DNA from: JBDWFY01 sp965275915
GTDB taxonomy: Bacteria > Pseudomonadota > Alphaproteobacteria > Rhizobiales > Stappiaceae
Direction of reading: 5' to 3'
Assembly: GCA_965275915.1 (NCBI GenBank)
Contig: CBDHYI010000007.1
Span: 186,001-250,000, forward strand
Length of the DNA stretch: 64,000 nt
The position numbers were made by a program, and so were the translations under genes. Below are positions 8,997 to 17,422 of this stretch, in pieces (position 1 is the stretch's first letter; the number at the start of each line of letters is the position of its first letter). Under the pieces are notes generated by a model. The model was not told the DNA's origin. It saw only the letters and a list, made by a program, of their open reading frames with translations, and did no database searches.

Positions 8997-9650
8997 GAAC
9001 TGAACGAATGTCAGAGCGGCGCGCACGAAAAGCGCCAAGCCAAAGGTGATCAGCAATGCGCCGGCTGTATGATTGATTCTCTCAAGCCATAGGTCGGTCA
9101 TGCGATGGCGGATGCGCGAAACCAGTCCTGATATGAACAACCACCAGGTCAGACTGCCGCCAATGACACCCAGCACCATGCCGGTCGCACCAAGATAGTT
9201 TCCCGGCGCCGGCGCAAGGCTGCCAAGGCTGCCAAAGATCGCAATGAAGCCGAGAATTGCACCGGGATTGGTGATCGTCATGGCAAATGCCGTAAAGAAG
9301 CCGGTCAAAACCCCCGGGTTCACTTCGGCGCCTTCCTCAAGACGAGGATGGCTACGAAAGGTCGCCGTTCCAAACAAGATAAGCAGAATGCCGCCAACCA
9401 GCTGGATATTGTTGCTGTAGTCTTCAACAAAGTGGGCGACGGTCGTGACACCGAAAGCCGCGACGATCGCGAAAATCCCATCCGCGACAACGGCCCCGGC
9501 ACCCGCAGTCACCCCGGACAGGAACCCATACCGAAAGGATCGCTGAATCGCCATGATGTTGACAGGCCCGACGGGCACGGCAATGGCAATCCCGATGGCA
9601 ATGCCAACCAAAACGAGGCGGAGGTCCACAAAGAGACTCATCCACGCCAC
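8994..9650 (-). CDS. LysE/RhtB family exporter
   Basis: Inner-membrane exporter of amino acids or similar small molecules, 218 residues with six hydrophobic segments. The family signature near the N-terminus is clear: AIAVPVGPVNIMAIQRSFRYGF, followed by the G-x-x-x-G-x-G-A-x-x-A-D block in SGVTAGAGAVVADGIFA, and TNPGAILGFIAIFG in the middle. The substrate is not predictable. The stop codon TAG (8994-8996 on the minus strand) lies on the edge of repeat family 3. Confidence 0.88.
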   Translation of the reverse strand: MAWMSLFVDLRLVLVGIAIGIAIAVPVGPVNIMAIQRSFRYGFLSGVTAGAGAVVADGIFAIVAAFGVTTVAHFVEDYSNNIQLVGGILLILFGTATFRSHPRLEEGAEVNPGVLTGFFTAFAMTITNPGAILGFIAIFGSLGSLAPAPGNYLGATGMVLGVIGGSLTWWLFISGLVSRIRHRMTDLWLERINHTAGALLITFGLALFVRAALTFVQF

Positions 9651-10052
9651 TCCAATGCATGAACCGCACGGTTCGGTTTCGGCTCAAACCTCATTGAGTG
9701 GCCGATCGATAATGCCAACAGTGTTGCGTCAGTTCTTTCAACCTTGCTTTTCTCTCCACTCGCATGGCGGTGTCAGTCATCCGCCCTGTCTTTTTCAGTC
9801 GCAGTACGCCGTTCAATGTGACACAGGCGCTGCGTCCCATAATTCAATTATAAAACAAAGGGATGAATTTTCGTTTATGCGCATCGATTAATTGTGCGCA
9901 CGTCGTGGCCGACTCAATCCGGCACCGCGGGCAGATAGGGTGTGTTGTCACCGGGAGCCCGGTTCTGTCTGCAAATAGAGCTAACAAATGTGTGCCGTTT
10001 TTGCATAATATGTTCTTAATGGGTTGAGCCGTTTGAAAGGAGCGCCGCCGTT
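9651..10052. other. Intergenic stretch without recognised feature
   Basis: About 400 bp between the divergent lysE-type gene and the secreted-protein gene. It has an A+T-rich part near 9840-9880 and a small hairpin around ACCGGGAGCCCGGT near 9950. I find no repeat family member, RNA gene or convincing reading frame. It probably holds the two divergent promoters. Confidence 0.4.
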
Positions 10053-10742
10053 ATGATGCGCGCCCAAGTGTGGACACTTGCCGTTCTGGCTTCGCTGTCG
10101 TTGCCGCTTTCATCCTGGGCGGCAACGGTGAAATCCGATGGTCCGATCGTTGATTCGGAGGAAAAGCCGGAAGGACTTACCGCGCCGATTGACTTAAACT
10201 CCCCCGATAGCAGCGGCAGCAAAAACGGGCCGAAAGAGACCGACTCCGTCCTCAGGGAACAATGGTCTGACGAGCCGCTTCCTGAAATCCTTTATTCGCC
10301 GGAGCTCCTGCCGTCACCGGTTAAACGCCTCAGAGAACAGATTCTCGAAGCAGCCCAGACGGGAATACCGGAAAAGCTCCGCCCGGTGCTGGAAGCCAAC
10401 GAGGTCATGCCGACCCTCGCATTTGACGATATCGGCGACCCAATCGACTACTTCAAAACATCGTCGGGCGACGGGGAAGGCCTCGAGCTGATGGCAATTC
10501 TTGCCGAAGTGCTCGAAGCCGGCTTCGTGCATGTGGACAAGGGCACGCCGCAGGAAATGTATGTATGGCCCTATTTTGCGCGCTATCCCCTGGACGGCTT
10601 GAAACCCGAACAGATGGTGGAGCTCTACCGCCTCGTTACGGCGGGCGACTATGCGGATATGCAGACGTTCGGCGCCTACAGCTTCTATCGCCTCGGAATC
10701 GGTCCGGACGGAACATGGCACTATTTTGTGGCGGGTGACTGA
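10053..10742 (+). CDS. Secreted conserved hypothetical protein
   Basis: A 229-residue exported protein. A signal peptide (MMRAQVWTLAVLASLSLPLSS) is followed by WAATV and likely cut near residue 24. A charged linker rich in Ser, Asp and Pro leads to a conserved C-terminal domain with FDDIGDPIDYFKTSSGDGEG, PYFARYPLDGLKP and FGAYSFYRLGIGPDGTWHYF. I recognise the layout as a conserved unknown of the Hyphomicrobiales but no functional family. The start follows AAAGGAG. It converges on the L,D-transpeptidase gene 33 bp away. Confidence 0.75.
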   Translation: MMRAQVWTLAVLASLSLPLSSWAATVKSDGPIVDSEEKPEGLTAPIDLNSPDSSGSKNGPKETDSVLREQWSDEPLPEILYSPELLPSPVKRLREQILEAAQTGIPEKLRPVLEANEVMPTLAFDDIGDPIDYFKTSSGDGEGLELMAILAEVLEAGFVHVDKGTPQEMYVWPYFARYPLDGLKPEQMVELYRLVTAGDYADMQTFGAYSFYRLGIGPDGTWHYFVAGD

Positions 10743-10775
10743 CGCGGGCGACCGACAAAATCCGAAGACGATGCT

Positions 10776-12047
10776 CTATCGCGTGATAACGATATAATCC
10801 GTTCCAAGCGTAGAGTGCCGTTTGCTCATGCCACGGTCCGTGACAATCAGCGAACTGCCGGGCGTTAACATTGCCGCGATCTTGGCCTGAACATCCGCCG
10901 GAATCGAAATGCGATCCAGCGCTCCCCTGGCCGATGTGTTTTCCTTGTGCTCGGCGGTCAGGGCCATCCAGGGAGCCACGACTGCATTCCGGCCGTAGGC
11001 AAGGGACGTGAAGATATGGGTACCCAGAGGCTTGTCACTGTCTTTCAGCATAACAGGTGCCGCATAAATCTCCCGCATCTTCCGGCGCACCCGAAGCGTT
11101 CCTGTCATCCTCACCCCGTCTCCGGCGGCAACCGAGAGAATATCGGCGACATCATCACTGAACACGCCGTCTGCCAAAACGTCATTGTCTTCCTGAAAAC
11201 GCTTCAGCGCAGTCCGGGACTTGCGGCCGAAGACCCCGTCCGCCGGACCTGCGGCATATCCAAGCCTGTTCAGCTGTCTCTGTGACTGCCGGATGAGATC
11301 GCGCTTACTTCGTGCCGTGATGATCATCCGCAAGGGCGGTCCGGACTGCTTGAGTTTTTCGTCAGCGCGGACCGTGGCCTCCATCCGTGCATTGGCTTTC
11401 CCGCTCAATGCGCCGTCTTTGAGACTGGATCTTAGGCCCAACTCTGCCGATCCGGTCCCCTCACCCAGGCTGGCAACCAACAGCGGGTTCACTGTCTTTG
11501 GCTGAAACAGGGCGTCATGAATGATTTTCGATGGCTGGGATTCAGCGCGCGTGATCACGACATGGACGCCATGTCCGGTCATTGCAAAAAGGTCTTTTGC
11601 AAATTCCCTTGGCAGTCGAACGCAACCATGAGACGCCGGGTATCCGGGAAGCTTCCCCTGATGCAGGGCGATGCCTGACCATGTCAGCCGTTGCATATAG
11701 GGCATCGGTGCGTTGTCATAGAGGTTTGAAAAGTGCCGGCGCCGTTTTTCCAGAATGCTGAAAATGCCTGTTGGGGTGCTGTTCCCCGATCGGCCGGAAG
11801 AGACCGGTGCGGTCCTGATGCGCTCGGTCCCGCGGTAAACGTCAACCCGTTGTTCGTCGAGCGAAACCACGACCTGGAGCGGATCGTTCTTATCGACCGA
11901 GACCGTTTCGGCCGGCTTTGAATCGCGCGCTTCCGCCGGCATGATAAAGCCGACCGCCACAAGCAGACCTACACTGAACCCGGAGATCCAGAATATGCGA
12001 CGGGTCGCCGAAAGTAGCGGCGATCTTTCCCGCGGAGACGCTCCCAT
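10776..12047 (-). CDS. L,D-transpeptidase with peptidoglycan-binding domain
   Basis: Envelope enzyme that forms or exchanges L,D links in peptidoglycan. A signal anchor (about residues 20-36) ends at PAEARDS. The YkuD catalytic domain follows, with IALHQGKLPGYPASHGCVRL holding the catalytic His and Cys in SHGCVRLP. Then comes a long linker, a PG_binding_1 repeat (QRQLNRLGYAAGPADGVFG, FQEDNDVLADGVFS), and a C-terminal region found in this subtype (GTHIFTSLAYG). The ATG at 12047 follows CGGAG at good spacing; the earlier ATG at 12068 is less likely. The protein is 423 aa. Confidence 0.88.
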   Translation of the reverse strand: MGASPRERSPLLSATRRIFWISGFSVGLLVAVGFIMPAEARDSKPAETVSVDKNDPLQVVVSLDEQRVDVYRGTERIRTAPVSSGRSGNSTPTGIFSILEKRRRHFSNLYDNAPMPYMQRLTWSGIALHQGKLPGYPASHGCVRLPREFAKDLFAMTGHGVHVVITRAESQPSKIIHDALFQPKTVNPLLVASLGEGTGSAELGLRSSLKDGALSGKANARMEATVRADEKLKQSGPPLRMIITARSKRDLIRQSQRQLNRLGYAAGPADGVFGRKSRTALKRFQEDNDVLADGVFSDDVADILSVAAGDGVRMTGTLRVRRKMREIYAAPVMLKDSDKPLGTHIFTSLAYGRNAVVAPWMALTAEHKENTSARGALDRISIPADVQAKIAAMLTPGSSLIVTDRGMSKRHSTLGTDYIVITR

Positions 12048-12303
12048 GCCGATCACTCCGATACACATCCCGACATTATGGTTGCCTTGTCAGCTAGCAC
12101 ATGACGGTGAATCGATTGTTTACAGGAGAGCAAACTAGGGGCTGAAAAACCGAATTTCTGTGATTTACGATACAAAAATGCTGTGATCGGTGCCACAGGC
12201 ACAGAAAATTAACGAAATATTAACGATGATTTGAGCTGGCGTGAAACATTTCGCCGTGCTGCCCGGCGTGAAGACAGCGCGGTTCCGCTCGCGATCGAGA
12301 CGG

Positions 12304-13638
12304 TCAGGAACGCGGCAAACCGTCCTGAAACAGAATCGGCTGACCGCAAGACGGTGACAGAAGTTCACCATCCCACATCACCCGCCGACCCCGAATAACC
12401 GTGCCGACCGGCCAGCCTGTCACCTCTTTGCCGTCATAGGGTGTCCAACCACACTTCGACGCGATCCAGTCGTTTGTGATCGCCGCTTTTCTCTTCATGT
12501 CAACGACTGTGATATCAGCGTCATAGCCCACGGCCAGCCGCCCCTTTCCGGCCATACCGAACAATCGATTGGGTCCTGCACTGGTCATGTCGACAAACCG
12601 CTCGAGTGACAGGCGTCCATTGTTGACGTGATCAAGCATGATCGGCACCAGGGTTTGAACCCCGGTCATGCCGGAGGGAGAGGCAGGATATGGCTTTTGT
12701 TTTTCTTCCAGAAGATGCGGTGCATGATCCGATCCCAGGATATCCAGAACGCCCTGCTCAAGACCCCACCAGAGCCGCTCGCTGTGACGCTTCGCTCTGA
12801 CCGGCGGGTTCATCTGCACCAGTGTCCCGAGCCGGTCGTAAGCTTCATCGGTCAGGGTGAGATGGTGCGGCGTCACTTCAATTGAGGCAACATCCTTGTG
12901 TGTGATCAGAAAATCCACTTCCTCTGCGGTCGACAGGTGCAAAACGTGAATTTTTGCGCCGGTCTCCCTGGCAATGCGGACAAGCCGCTTGGTGCATTGC
13001 AGAGCAGCGGTTTCATCGCGCCAGACAGGATGGGATCGGGGATCGTTGTCTATGCGCTCACCAAGCCGCTCGCGGAGACGAAACTCGTCTTCGGAATGAA
13101 ATGCGGCCCGTCGCCGGGTTTTGGAAAGGATTGAACGCACGCCGTCATCATCTTCAACCAGAAGATCACCCGTTGACGATCCCATGAAAACTTTAATCCC
13201 GGCCGCACCCGGCAAACGTTCAAGCTCGGGAATCTGCTCCGCGTTTTCCCGCGTTCCGCCAACCCAGAATGCGAAATCACAATGCATGCGTGCCGTGCCA
13301 CGTTCTATCTTGTCCGCGAGCGTTTGTGCCGACGTGGTAAGCGGATTGGTGTTCGGCATTTCGAACACCCCGGTCACGCCCCCCATGGCTGCGGCGCGAG
13401 AACCCGATTCCAGGTCTTCCTTGTGATCAAGGCCGGGTTCTCGAAAATGCACCTGCGTATCAATGACGCCCGGCAGCAAGTGGAGGCCGTCGCAATGGAC
13501 CACCTGACCGGCCTGCTCGACGGAAAAGCTGCCCAAACCGGCAATCTTTCCGTCTTTGACCGCCAGGTCCCGCAGACCAGTCCCGTCCTGGTTGACGATG
13601 GTTCCGTTCTTGAAAAGCAGATCGAAGGTCTGTGTCAT
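12304..13638 (-). CDS. pyrC: Dihydroorotase
   Basis: Third step of pyrimidine synthesis, interconverting carbamoyl aspartate and dihydroorotate in the cytosol. The 444-residue amidohydrolase has the metal-binding HxH in VIDTQVHFREPG, the carboxylated Lys in GIKVFMGSS, further His in HSEDEF and ILHLSTAEE, and the catalytic Asp in GSDHAPH. These mark class I dihydroorotase rather than hydantoinase. No pyrB gene is next to it here. The upstream region (13639-13865) holds nothing I can name. Confidence 0.92.
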   Translation of the reverse strand: MTQTFDLLFKNGTIVNQDGTGLRDLAVKDGKIAGLGSFSVEQAGQVVHCDGLHLLPGVIDTQVHFREPGLDHKEDLESGSRAAAMGGVTGVFEMPNTNPLTTSAQTLADKIERGTARMHCDFAFWVGGTRENAEQIPELERLPGAAGIKVFMGSSTGDLLVEDDDGVRSILSKTRRRAAFHSEDEFRLRERLGERIDNDPRSHPVWRDETAALQCTKRLVRIARETGAKIHVLHLSTAEEVDFLITHKDVASIEVTPHHLTLTDEAYDRLGTLVQMNPPVRAKRHSERLWWGLEQGVLDILGSDHAPHLLEEKQKPYPASPSGMTGVQTLVPIMLDHVNNGRLSLERFVDMTSAGPNRLFGMAGKGRLAVGYDADITVVDMKRKAAITNDWIASKCGWTPYDGKEVTGWPVGTVIRGRRVMWDGELLSPSCGQPILFQDGLPRS

Positions 13639-13865
13639 TTCACCACCATTGCATTGAACAGCTCAAGATCGGATCCGAGAGCCTCGATGCCTTATAGACC
13701 GCACCTCCGGAAAATATCCAGACGTAATGTCATGCAAAAGCTCGCATTCCGCAGTGTGCACAACAAGGCGAGACGTAATCCGCCCGCCTCCACGCCATCA
13801 GCTGTTTGATACGCCGTTGAAAGGCTTGATCTGCCGGACTTTGCCCTCTATTTGCCTACGGCAGT

Positions 13866-14235
13866 TAAGGGTATGGACTCATAAATGTGCTTGAAATGGC
13901 GGATCAAACGGCAAAAAGCTGCAAGGAAGGGTGTGAAAAGCGGGCTATAGCGTATCCCGTAAAGGTCGGATGAGCTTTGCGACAAGGATACGCGCCAAAC
14001 AAATGTCTGGAGCATTTCACGCGATCCAAGGATCGCGAGAATTGCTCTAAATGCCCGGTTGAACAGCCTGACGCAGCAGATTGAAGCCGTTTGTCCGTCC
14101 CGGCGGATATGGCCGATTGGTCCGGCTACAGCGTTGCAAGTTCTTGAAAACCGGATGGTTTCCTTCGAACATGCGCCTTGTATCCGAACAAATCGGCTCA
14201 TACCATTTTAAGCATATTTATGGGTCCATACCCTA
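13866..14235. mobile_element. Family 2 MITE, copy A, carrying a nested family 3 element
   Basis: Non-coding inverted-repeat element of about 268 bp plus a 102-bp insertion. Terminal repeats of about 28 bp start GGGTATGGACTCATAAA on the left and match the right end. The right end is flanked by TA; the left flank is AA. Apart from the insertion it is about 96 percent identical to the reverse complement of copy B (16048-16313). A TA target and G-rich ends fit IS630-type MITEs. No transposase is encoded; short frames across it are not intact in both copies. It ends 38 bp before the ygfZ start. Confidence 0.85.
13946..14049. mobile_element. Family 3 element, copy 3, nested in family 2 copy A
   Basis: Element flanked on both sides by TA and aligned over its full length with the copies at 15945-16049 and (reversed) 8881-8996, including the palindrome CGCGATCCAAGGATCGCG. 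Removing one TA plus the element leaves GCGGGCTAAATGCCCGG, which is the same length as the empty site GCGGGCTTGATGCCCGG in copy B. This is direct evidence of insertion into TA with target duplication. Confidence 0.85.
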
Positions 14236-14273
14236 GTGTTGAATGCGTGCAATCTTACGGAGACTTAACGGCC

Positions 14274-15179
14274 ATGGGGCAGATCGCCGAACTGACCGAC
14301 CGGGGCATCGTCAGGATAGCGGGCCCGGAGCGATCTGCTTTCCTGCAGAATCTCCTGACCTGCAATATGGACCTTGTCGAGAAAGCCGAACCGCAATATG
14401 GCGCTCTGCTGACGCCTCAGGGTAAGATCTTGTTCGACTTTCTGATTGCCGGTTCCGATGAAGCGTTTCTTGTCGATCTTCCGCGTCCGATCGTTCCGGA
14501 GTTCGTCAAACGTCTCGGGTTTTACAAACTGCGCACGAAAATCGATATTGAAGATGTTTCGGACGATCTGGCCGTTCTTGCCATCTGGGATACCCGGAAG
14601 GAGCCCGAAATGCCGGCATTGACCTTTGCGGATCCCCGCCTGGCCCAGATGGGCTACCGGGCCATCGGCGCCCGGGGCGGTCTGGGAGCGGATCTTGCGA
14701 CACCGGGACTGACGCGCGCACCGCTTGAGACCTATCACACGCACCGGATCAGACTGTGTGTACCGGAGGGTGGTCTTGATTTCGACTACGGCTCACTCTT
14801 TCCCCACGACGTCGACATGGACAGCCTTAACGGCGTTGACTTCGCAAAGGGATGTTTCGTCGGGCAGGAAGTCGTCAGCCGCATGAAACATCGCGGCACG
14901 GCACGAAAACGAATGATCAGTGCGGTCTCAGAAGCAACGATGCCGTCCTCAGGCACCGGGATAACGGCCTCGGGAAAATCGATCGGTACGCTCTGCACCT
15001 CCGCAGACAAAACGGCCATCGCCCTGGTGAGGCTGGATCGGGCCCGCGCCGCGATGGATGAAGACACCGCCATTGTGGCGGGTGAAACCGAAATCCGGCT
15101 CTCACTGCCCGGCTGGGCCGATTTCGACTGGCCGGAAACGGCGTCCGAAAGTCGGGACAATATAGACCATGGCACCTGA
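14274..15179 (+). CDS. ygfZ: Folate-binding protein YgfZ/CAF17-like
   Basis: Folate-dependent protein needed for assembly or repair of certain Fe-S cluster enzymes. The 301-residue protein is of the GcvT-related fold and carries the hallmark KGCFVGQEVVSRMKHRG with Cys194. The ATG at 14274 has GGAG 11 bases upstream and begins the conserved region; the frame is open further upstream into the repeat, but that is not homologous. Its 3' end overlaps the HD hydrolase gene by 11 bp, so the two form an operon. The promoter must lie in or before the family 2 repeat. Confidence 0.9.
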   Translation: MGQIAELTDRGIVRIAGPERSAFLQNLLTCNMDLVEKAEPQYGALLTPQGKILFDFLIAGSDEAFLVDLPRPIVPEFVKRLGFYKLRTKIDIEDVSDDLAVLAIWDTRKEPEMPALTFADPRLAQMGYRAIGARGGLGADLATPGLTRAPLETYHTHRIRLCVPEGGLDFDYGSLFPHDVDMDSLNGVDFAKGCFVGQEVVSRMKHRGTARKRMISAVSEATMPSSGTGITASGKSIGTLCTSADKTAIALVRLDRARAAMDEDTAIVAGETEIRLSLPGWADFDWPETASESRDNIDHGT

Positions 15180-15789
15180 CCAACCCGGTCAACCTCCGCG
15201 GGCATGGCAGCGAATGCTGTCCGGTCGGAGACTCGATCTGATCGACCCCTCTCCGCTTGATGTTGAAATCTCCGACATTGCCCACGGCCTCGCGCGCGTG
15301 GCCCGCTGGAACGGCCAGACGGTTGGCGATCACGCTTTTTCGGTCGCACAGCATTCGGTCATCGTCGAACAGATCAGTACGCTTCTGAAACCCGACCTTG
15401 AACCGTGTTGGCGACTGGCGACGCTGCTGCACGATGCTCCGGAATATGTCATCGGCGACATGATCTCACCGTTCAAAACCGTCATGGGTGGCAATTACAA
15501 ACGGATCGAACGCGACCTTCACCGGGCAATTCATCTTCGATTTTCATTGCCCGTCGAGTTGCCCAAATCCGTATCCAGACTGGCCAAACGGGCAGACACT
15601 ATTTCAGCTTATTACGAGGCGACAGAACTGGCCGGATTTGAAAAAGGGGAAGCTGCAAAGTTTTTCGGCAGACCGACCGGGTTCGACTTCAAGTCGAAAC
15701 TGGATTTTGTGCCCTGGCCCGCTGCCAAGGCACAGTCGGTTTTTATGGAGCGGTTTAAGAGCCTGGAAGCTGATATCGGACAGCGTTAG
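15169..15789 (+). CDS. HD family hydrolase (YfbR-like 5'-nucleotidase type)
   Basis: Metal-dependent phosphohydrolase of the HD superfamily, 206 residues. The metal ligands are visible: H in FSVAQHSVIVEQ, the HD pair in LATLLHDAPEYVIGDM (H88-D89), and a later Asp in AKRADTISAYYEATEL. The family relative YfbR removes phosphate from deoxynucleoside monophosphates; the substrate here is inferred only. It overlaps ygfZ. The stop codon TAG (15787-15789) is the start of a degenerate family 1 repeat end. Confidence 0.85.
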   Translation: MAPDQPGQPPRAWQRMLSGRRLDLIDPSPLDVEISDIAHGLARVARWNGQTVGDHAFSVAQHSVIVEQISTLLKPDLEPCWRLATLLHDAPEYVIGDMISPFKTVMGGNYKRIERDLHRAIHLRFSLPVELPKSVSRLAKRADTISAYYEATELAGFEKGEAAKFFGRPTGFDFKSKLDFVPWPAAKAQSVFMERFKSLEADIGQR

Positions 15790-15944
15790 GCTCAGAACTC
15801 TATTTCTTAAATATTACCTGTCATAATCTTACGTAATAAAATAAGAAAAATTTTTGTAATACGTAGATAAAAAACTATTTACTAAAATTTATCCCTATTT
15901 CTTCAGTCTTAAATAGGAAAATTTCGGTAAAACTTTCCCGCAAC
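15787..15944. repeat. Degenerate family 1 end and A+T-rich tract
   Basis: TAGGCTCAG at 15787-15795 matches the family 1 terminal repeat, followed by a diverged continuation. The following 15810-15930 is strikingly A+T-rich compared with the rest of the window (runs such as AAAATAAGAAAAATTTTTG). No coding sequence is visible. It may contain promoters or be decayed inserted DNA. Confidence 0.45.
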
Positions 15945-16049
15945 TAGAGCGCATCCCACGAAGGCTGAATCTCCTTCGCGACAAGGATACGCGTGAAAAC
16001 AAAGAGTTGGGGCATTTCCCGCGATCCGATGATCGCGGGAAATGCCCTA
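15945..16049. repeat. Family 3 element, copy 2
   Basis: TA-flanked 105-bp element starting TAGAGCGCATCC and ending GGAAATGCCCTA. It contains a palindrome of CCCGCGATC and GATCGCGGG arms and a looser first palindrome with CGACAAGGATACGCG. The final TA is at the same time the left TA of family 2 copy B, so the two elements share one target dinucleotide. Confidence 0.8.
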
Positions 16050-16313
16050 GGGTATGGACCCATAACTGTGCTTAAAATGGTATGAGCCGATTTGTTCGGA
16101 TACAAGGCACATGTTCGAAGGAAACCATCCGGTTTTCAAGAACGTGCAACGCTGTAGCCGGACCAATCGGCCATATCCAGGGGGACGGACAAACGGCTTC
16201 AATCTGCTGCGTCAGGCTGTTCAACCGGGCATCAAGCCCGCTTTTCACACCCTTCCTTCAGCTTTTTGCCGTTTGATCCGCCATTTCAAGCACATTTATG
16301 AGTCCACACCCTA
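16048..16313. mobile_element. Family 2 MITE, copy B
   Basis: Intact 266-bp element, TA at both ends, terminal repeats GGGTATGGACCCATAA and the complement of CCACACCC. Inverted relative to copy A and about 96 percent identical to it. It carries the uninterrupted site GGGCATCAAGCCCGC (plus strand) where copy A is interrupted. It ends 20 bp before the ATG of the FecR-domain gene, so the promoter of that gene must lie inside it or beyond. Confidence 0.85.
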
Positions 16314-16333
16314 ATATCCCGTGGGGCGTTGAG

Positions 16334-17386
16334 ATGTTTTCTACTCGATCCATACAGTTTATCGGCGTGTTTATCGCGGCTTTTTTCCTCTCCCTTGAGA
16401 TCCCGACGGCTCAAGCCGCCGAATGGATGGTGAAAAGGATGAGCGGCAAGGTTTGGATCAAGCCACAAGGCGCGCAACCCGCTTCTTTGAAGTCCGGCAT
16501 GGTGGTTCCCGCAAGAACCACAATCACCACCCGTCGTGGTGCCCGTGTGATGCTTGTGCGCGGCAATGAGACGATGATGATCGGCCCGAATTCCGTTGTC
16601 GGTATTCCTCCGCAACCTCGAAAAGGCCGCACGACAATATACCAGCAGGCAGGACAGGTATTGTTTGATGTTGATAAGAAACACGTCAAGCACTTCAGCG
16701 TGGAAACACCCTTCCTGGCTGCCGTTGTGAAAGGCACGCAGTTCGTTGTCAGTGTCGGTTCCGACAATGCCACGGTCACGGTCGGTCGTGGCCGGGTCGC
16801 CGTCTCGGATCATGATTCGGGCGACAGAACCGAAATTACCGGCGGTCAAAGCGCATCGACGGGCGAAGGCCTGAATGTGAGCGGCCAGGGCGAATTGCCT
16901 GCGGTCAAAGCCGGCCGTCCCCAAACACCTAAAGTCGCACCACCGGCGCCGGACCGATACGTTCGTGCGATCAGCCGCGGCAAGGCAAAAAACGCTTTCA
17001 AAGATATGTCCAAAGCATGGGGTTTGACCATCGCAGCGAGCCTGGATGACGCTGATTACGCCTCCAATGGAAACGGTAACAGTGGCGGCAACGGAAACGG
17101 TAACAGCGGCGGCAACGGAAACGGTAACAGCGGCGGCAACGGAAACGGTAACAGCGGCGGCAACGGAAACGGTAACAGCGGCGGCAACGGAAACGGTAAC
17201 AGCGGCGGCAACGGAAACGGTAACAGCGGCGGCAACGGAAACGGTAACAGCGGCGGCAACGGAAACGGTAACAGCGGCAGTAACGGTAATGGGAACGGCA
17301 ACAACGGAAATGGGAATGGAAACGGCGGCAGCAATGGTGATGGCGATACCAACGGCAATAATGGAAATGGTGACGGTGACAATTGA
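16334..17386 (+). CDS. Secreted FecR-domain protein with Gly/Asn repeat tail
   Basis: Exported 350-residue protein. A signal peptide (MFSTRSIQFIGVFIAAFFLS) is cut near AQAAEW. The FecR domain follows, at about residues 60-165 (RRGARVMLVRGNETMMIGPNS, FSVETPFLAAVVKGTQFVV, VTVGRGRVAV). The C-terminal 110 residues are nine copies of NGNGNSGG and then a degenerate Gly/Asn/Asp tail. The frame starts earlier at 16298, but that ATG lies inside the family 2 repeat; ATG 16334 begins the signal peptide and is preferred. Here FecR is not next to a TonB receptor or ECF sigma factor but 36 bp upstream of a CHASE2 protein, so the pair likely forms an envelope sensor with a cyclic di-GMP output (inference). 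Confidence 0.85.
   Translation: MFSTRSIQFIGVFIAAFFLSLEIPTAQAAEWMVKRMSGKVWIKPQGAQPASLKSGMVVPARTTITTRRGARVMLVRGNETMMIGPNSVVGIPPQPRKGRTTIYQQAGQVLFDVDKKHVKHFSVETPFLAAVVKGTQFVVSVGSDNATVTVGRGRVAVSDHDSGDRTEITGGQSASTGEGLNVSGQGELPAVKAGRPQTPKVAPPAPDRYVRAISRGKAKNAFKDMSKAWGLTIAASLDDADYASNGNGNSGGNGNGNSGGNGNGNSGGNGNGNSGGNGNGNSGGNGNGNSGGNGNGNSGGNGNGNSGGNGNGNSGSNGNGNGNNGNGNGNGGSNGDGDTNGNNGNGDGDN
17069..17284 (+). repeat. 24-bp tandem repeat, nine units, within the FecR gene
   Basis: Units begin at 17069, 17093, 17117, 17141, 17165, 17189, 17213, 17237 and 17261. Each is GGAAACGGTAACAGCGGCGG plus CAAC, and the copies are almost identical; the first has AGTGGC for AGCGGC. The unit is eight codons long, so copy number changes would keep the frame. 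This length and uniformity point to recent expansion. Confidence 0.95.
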
Positions 17387-17422
17387 TCGTCAGCTCCGAT
17401 CGGATCTCGCCGCCTGCTAGGA

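Noticed and set aside
16082..16314. Short frames in family 2 copy B as a possible transposase remnant
   Set aside because: Partly kept in copy A, but explained by near identity of the two copies; no transposase motif (DDE, helix-turn-helix) is seen.
17069..17284. Regular 24-bp repeat as a CRISPR array
   Set aside because: There are no spacers; the repeat is head-to-tail, in frame and encodes a Gly/Asn tail.
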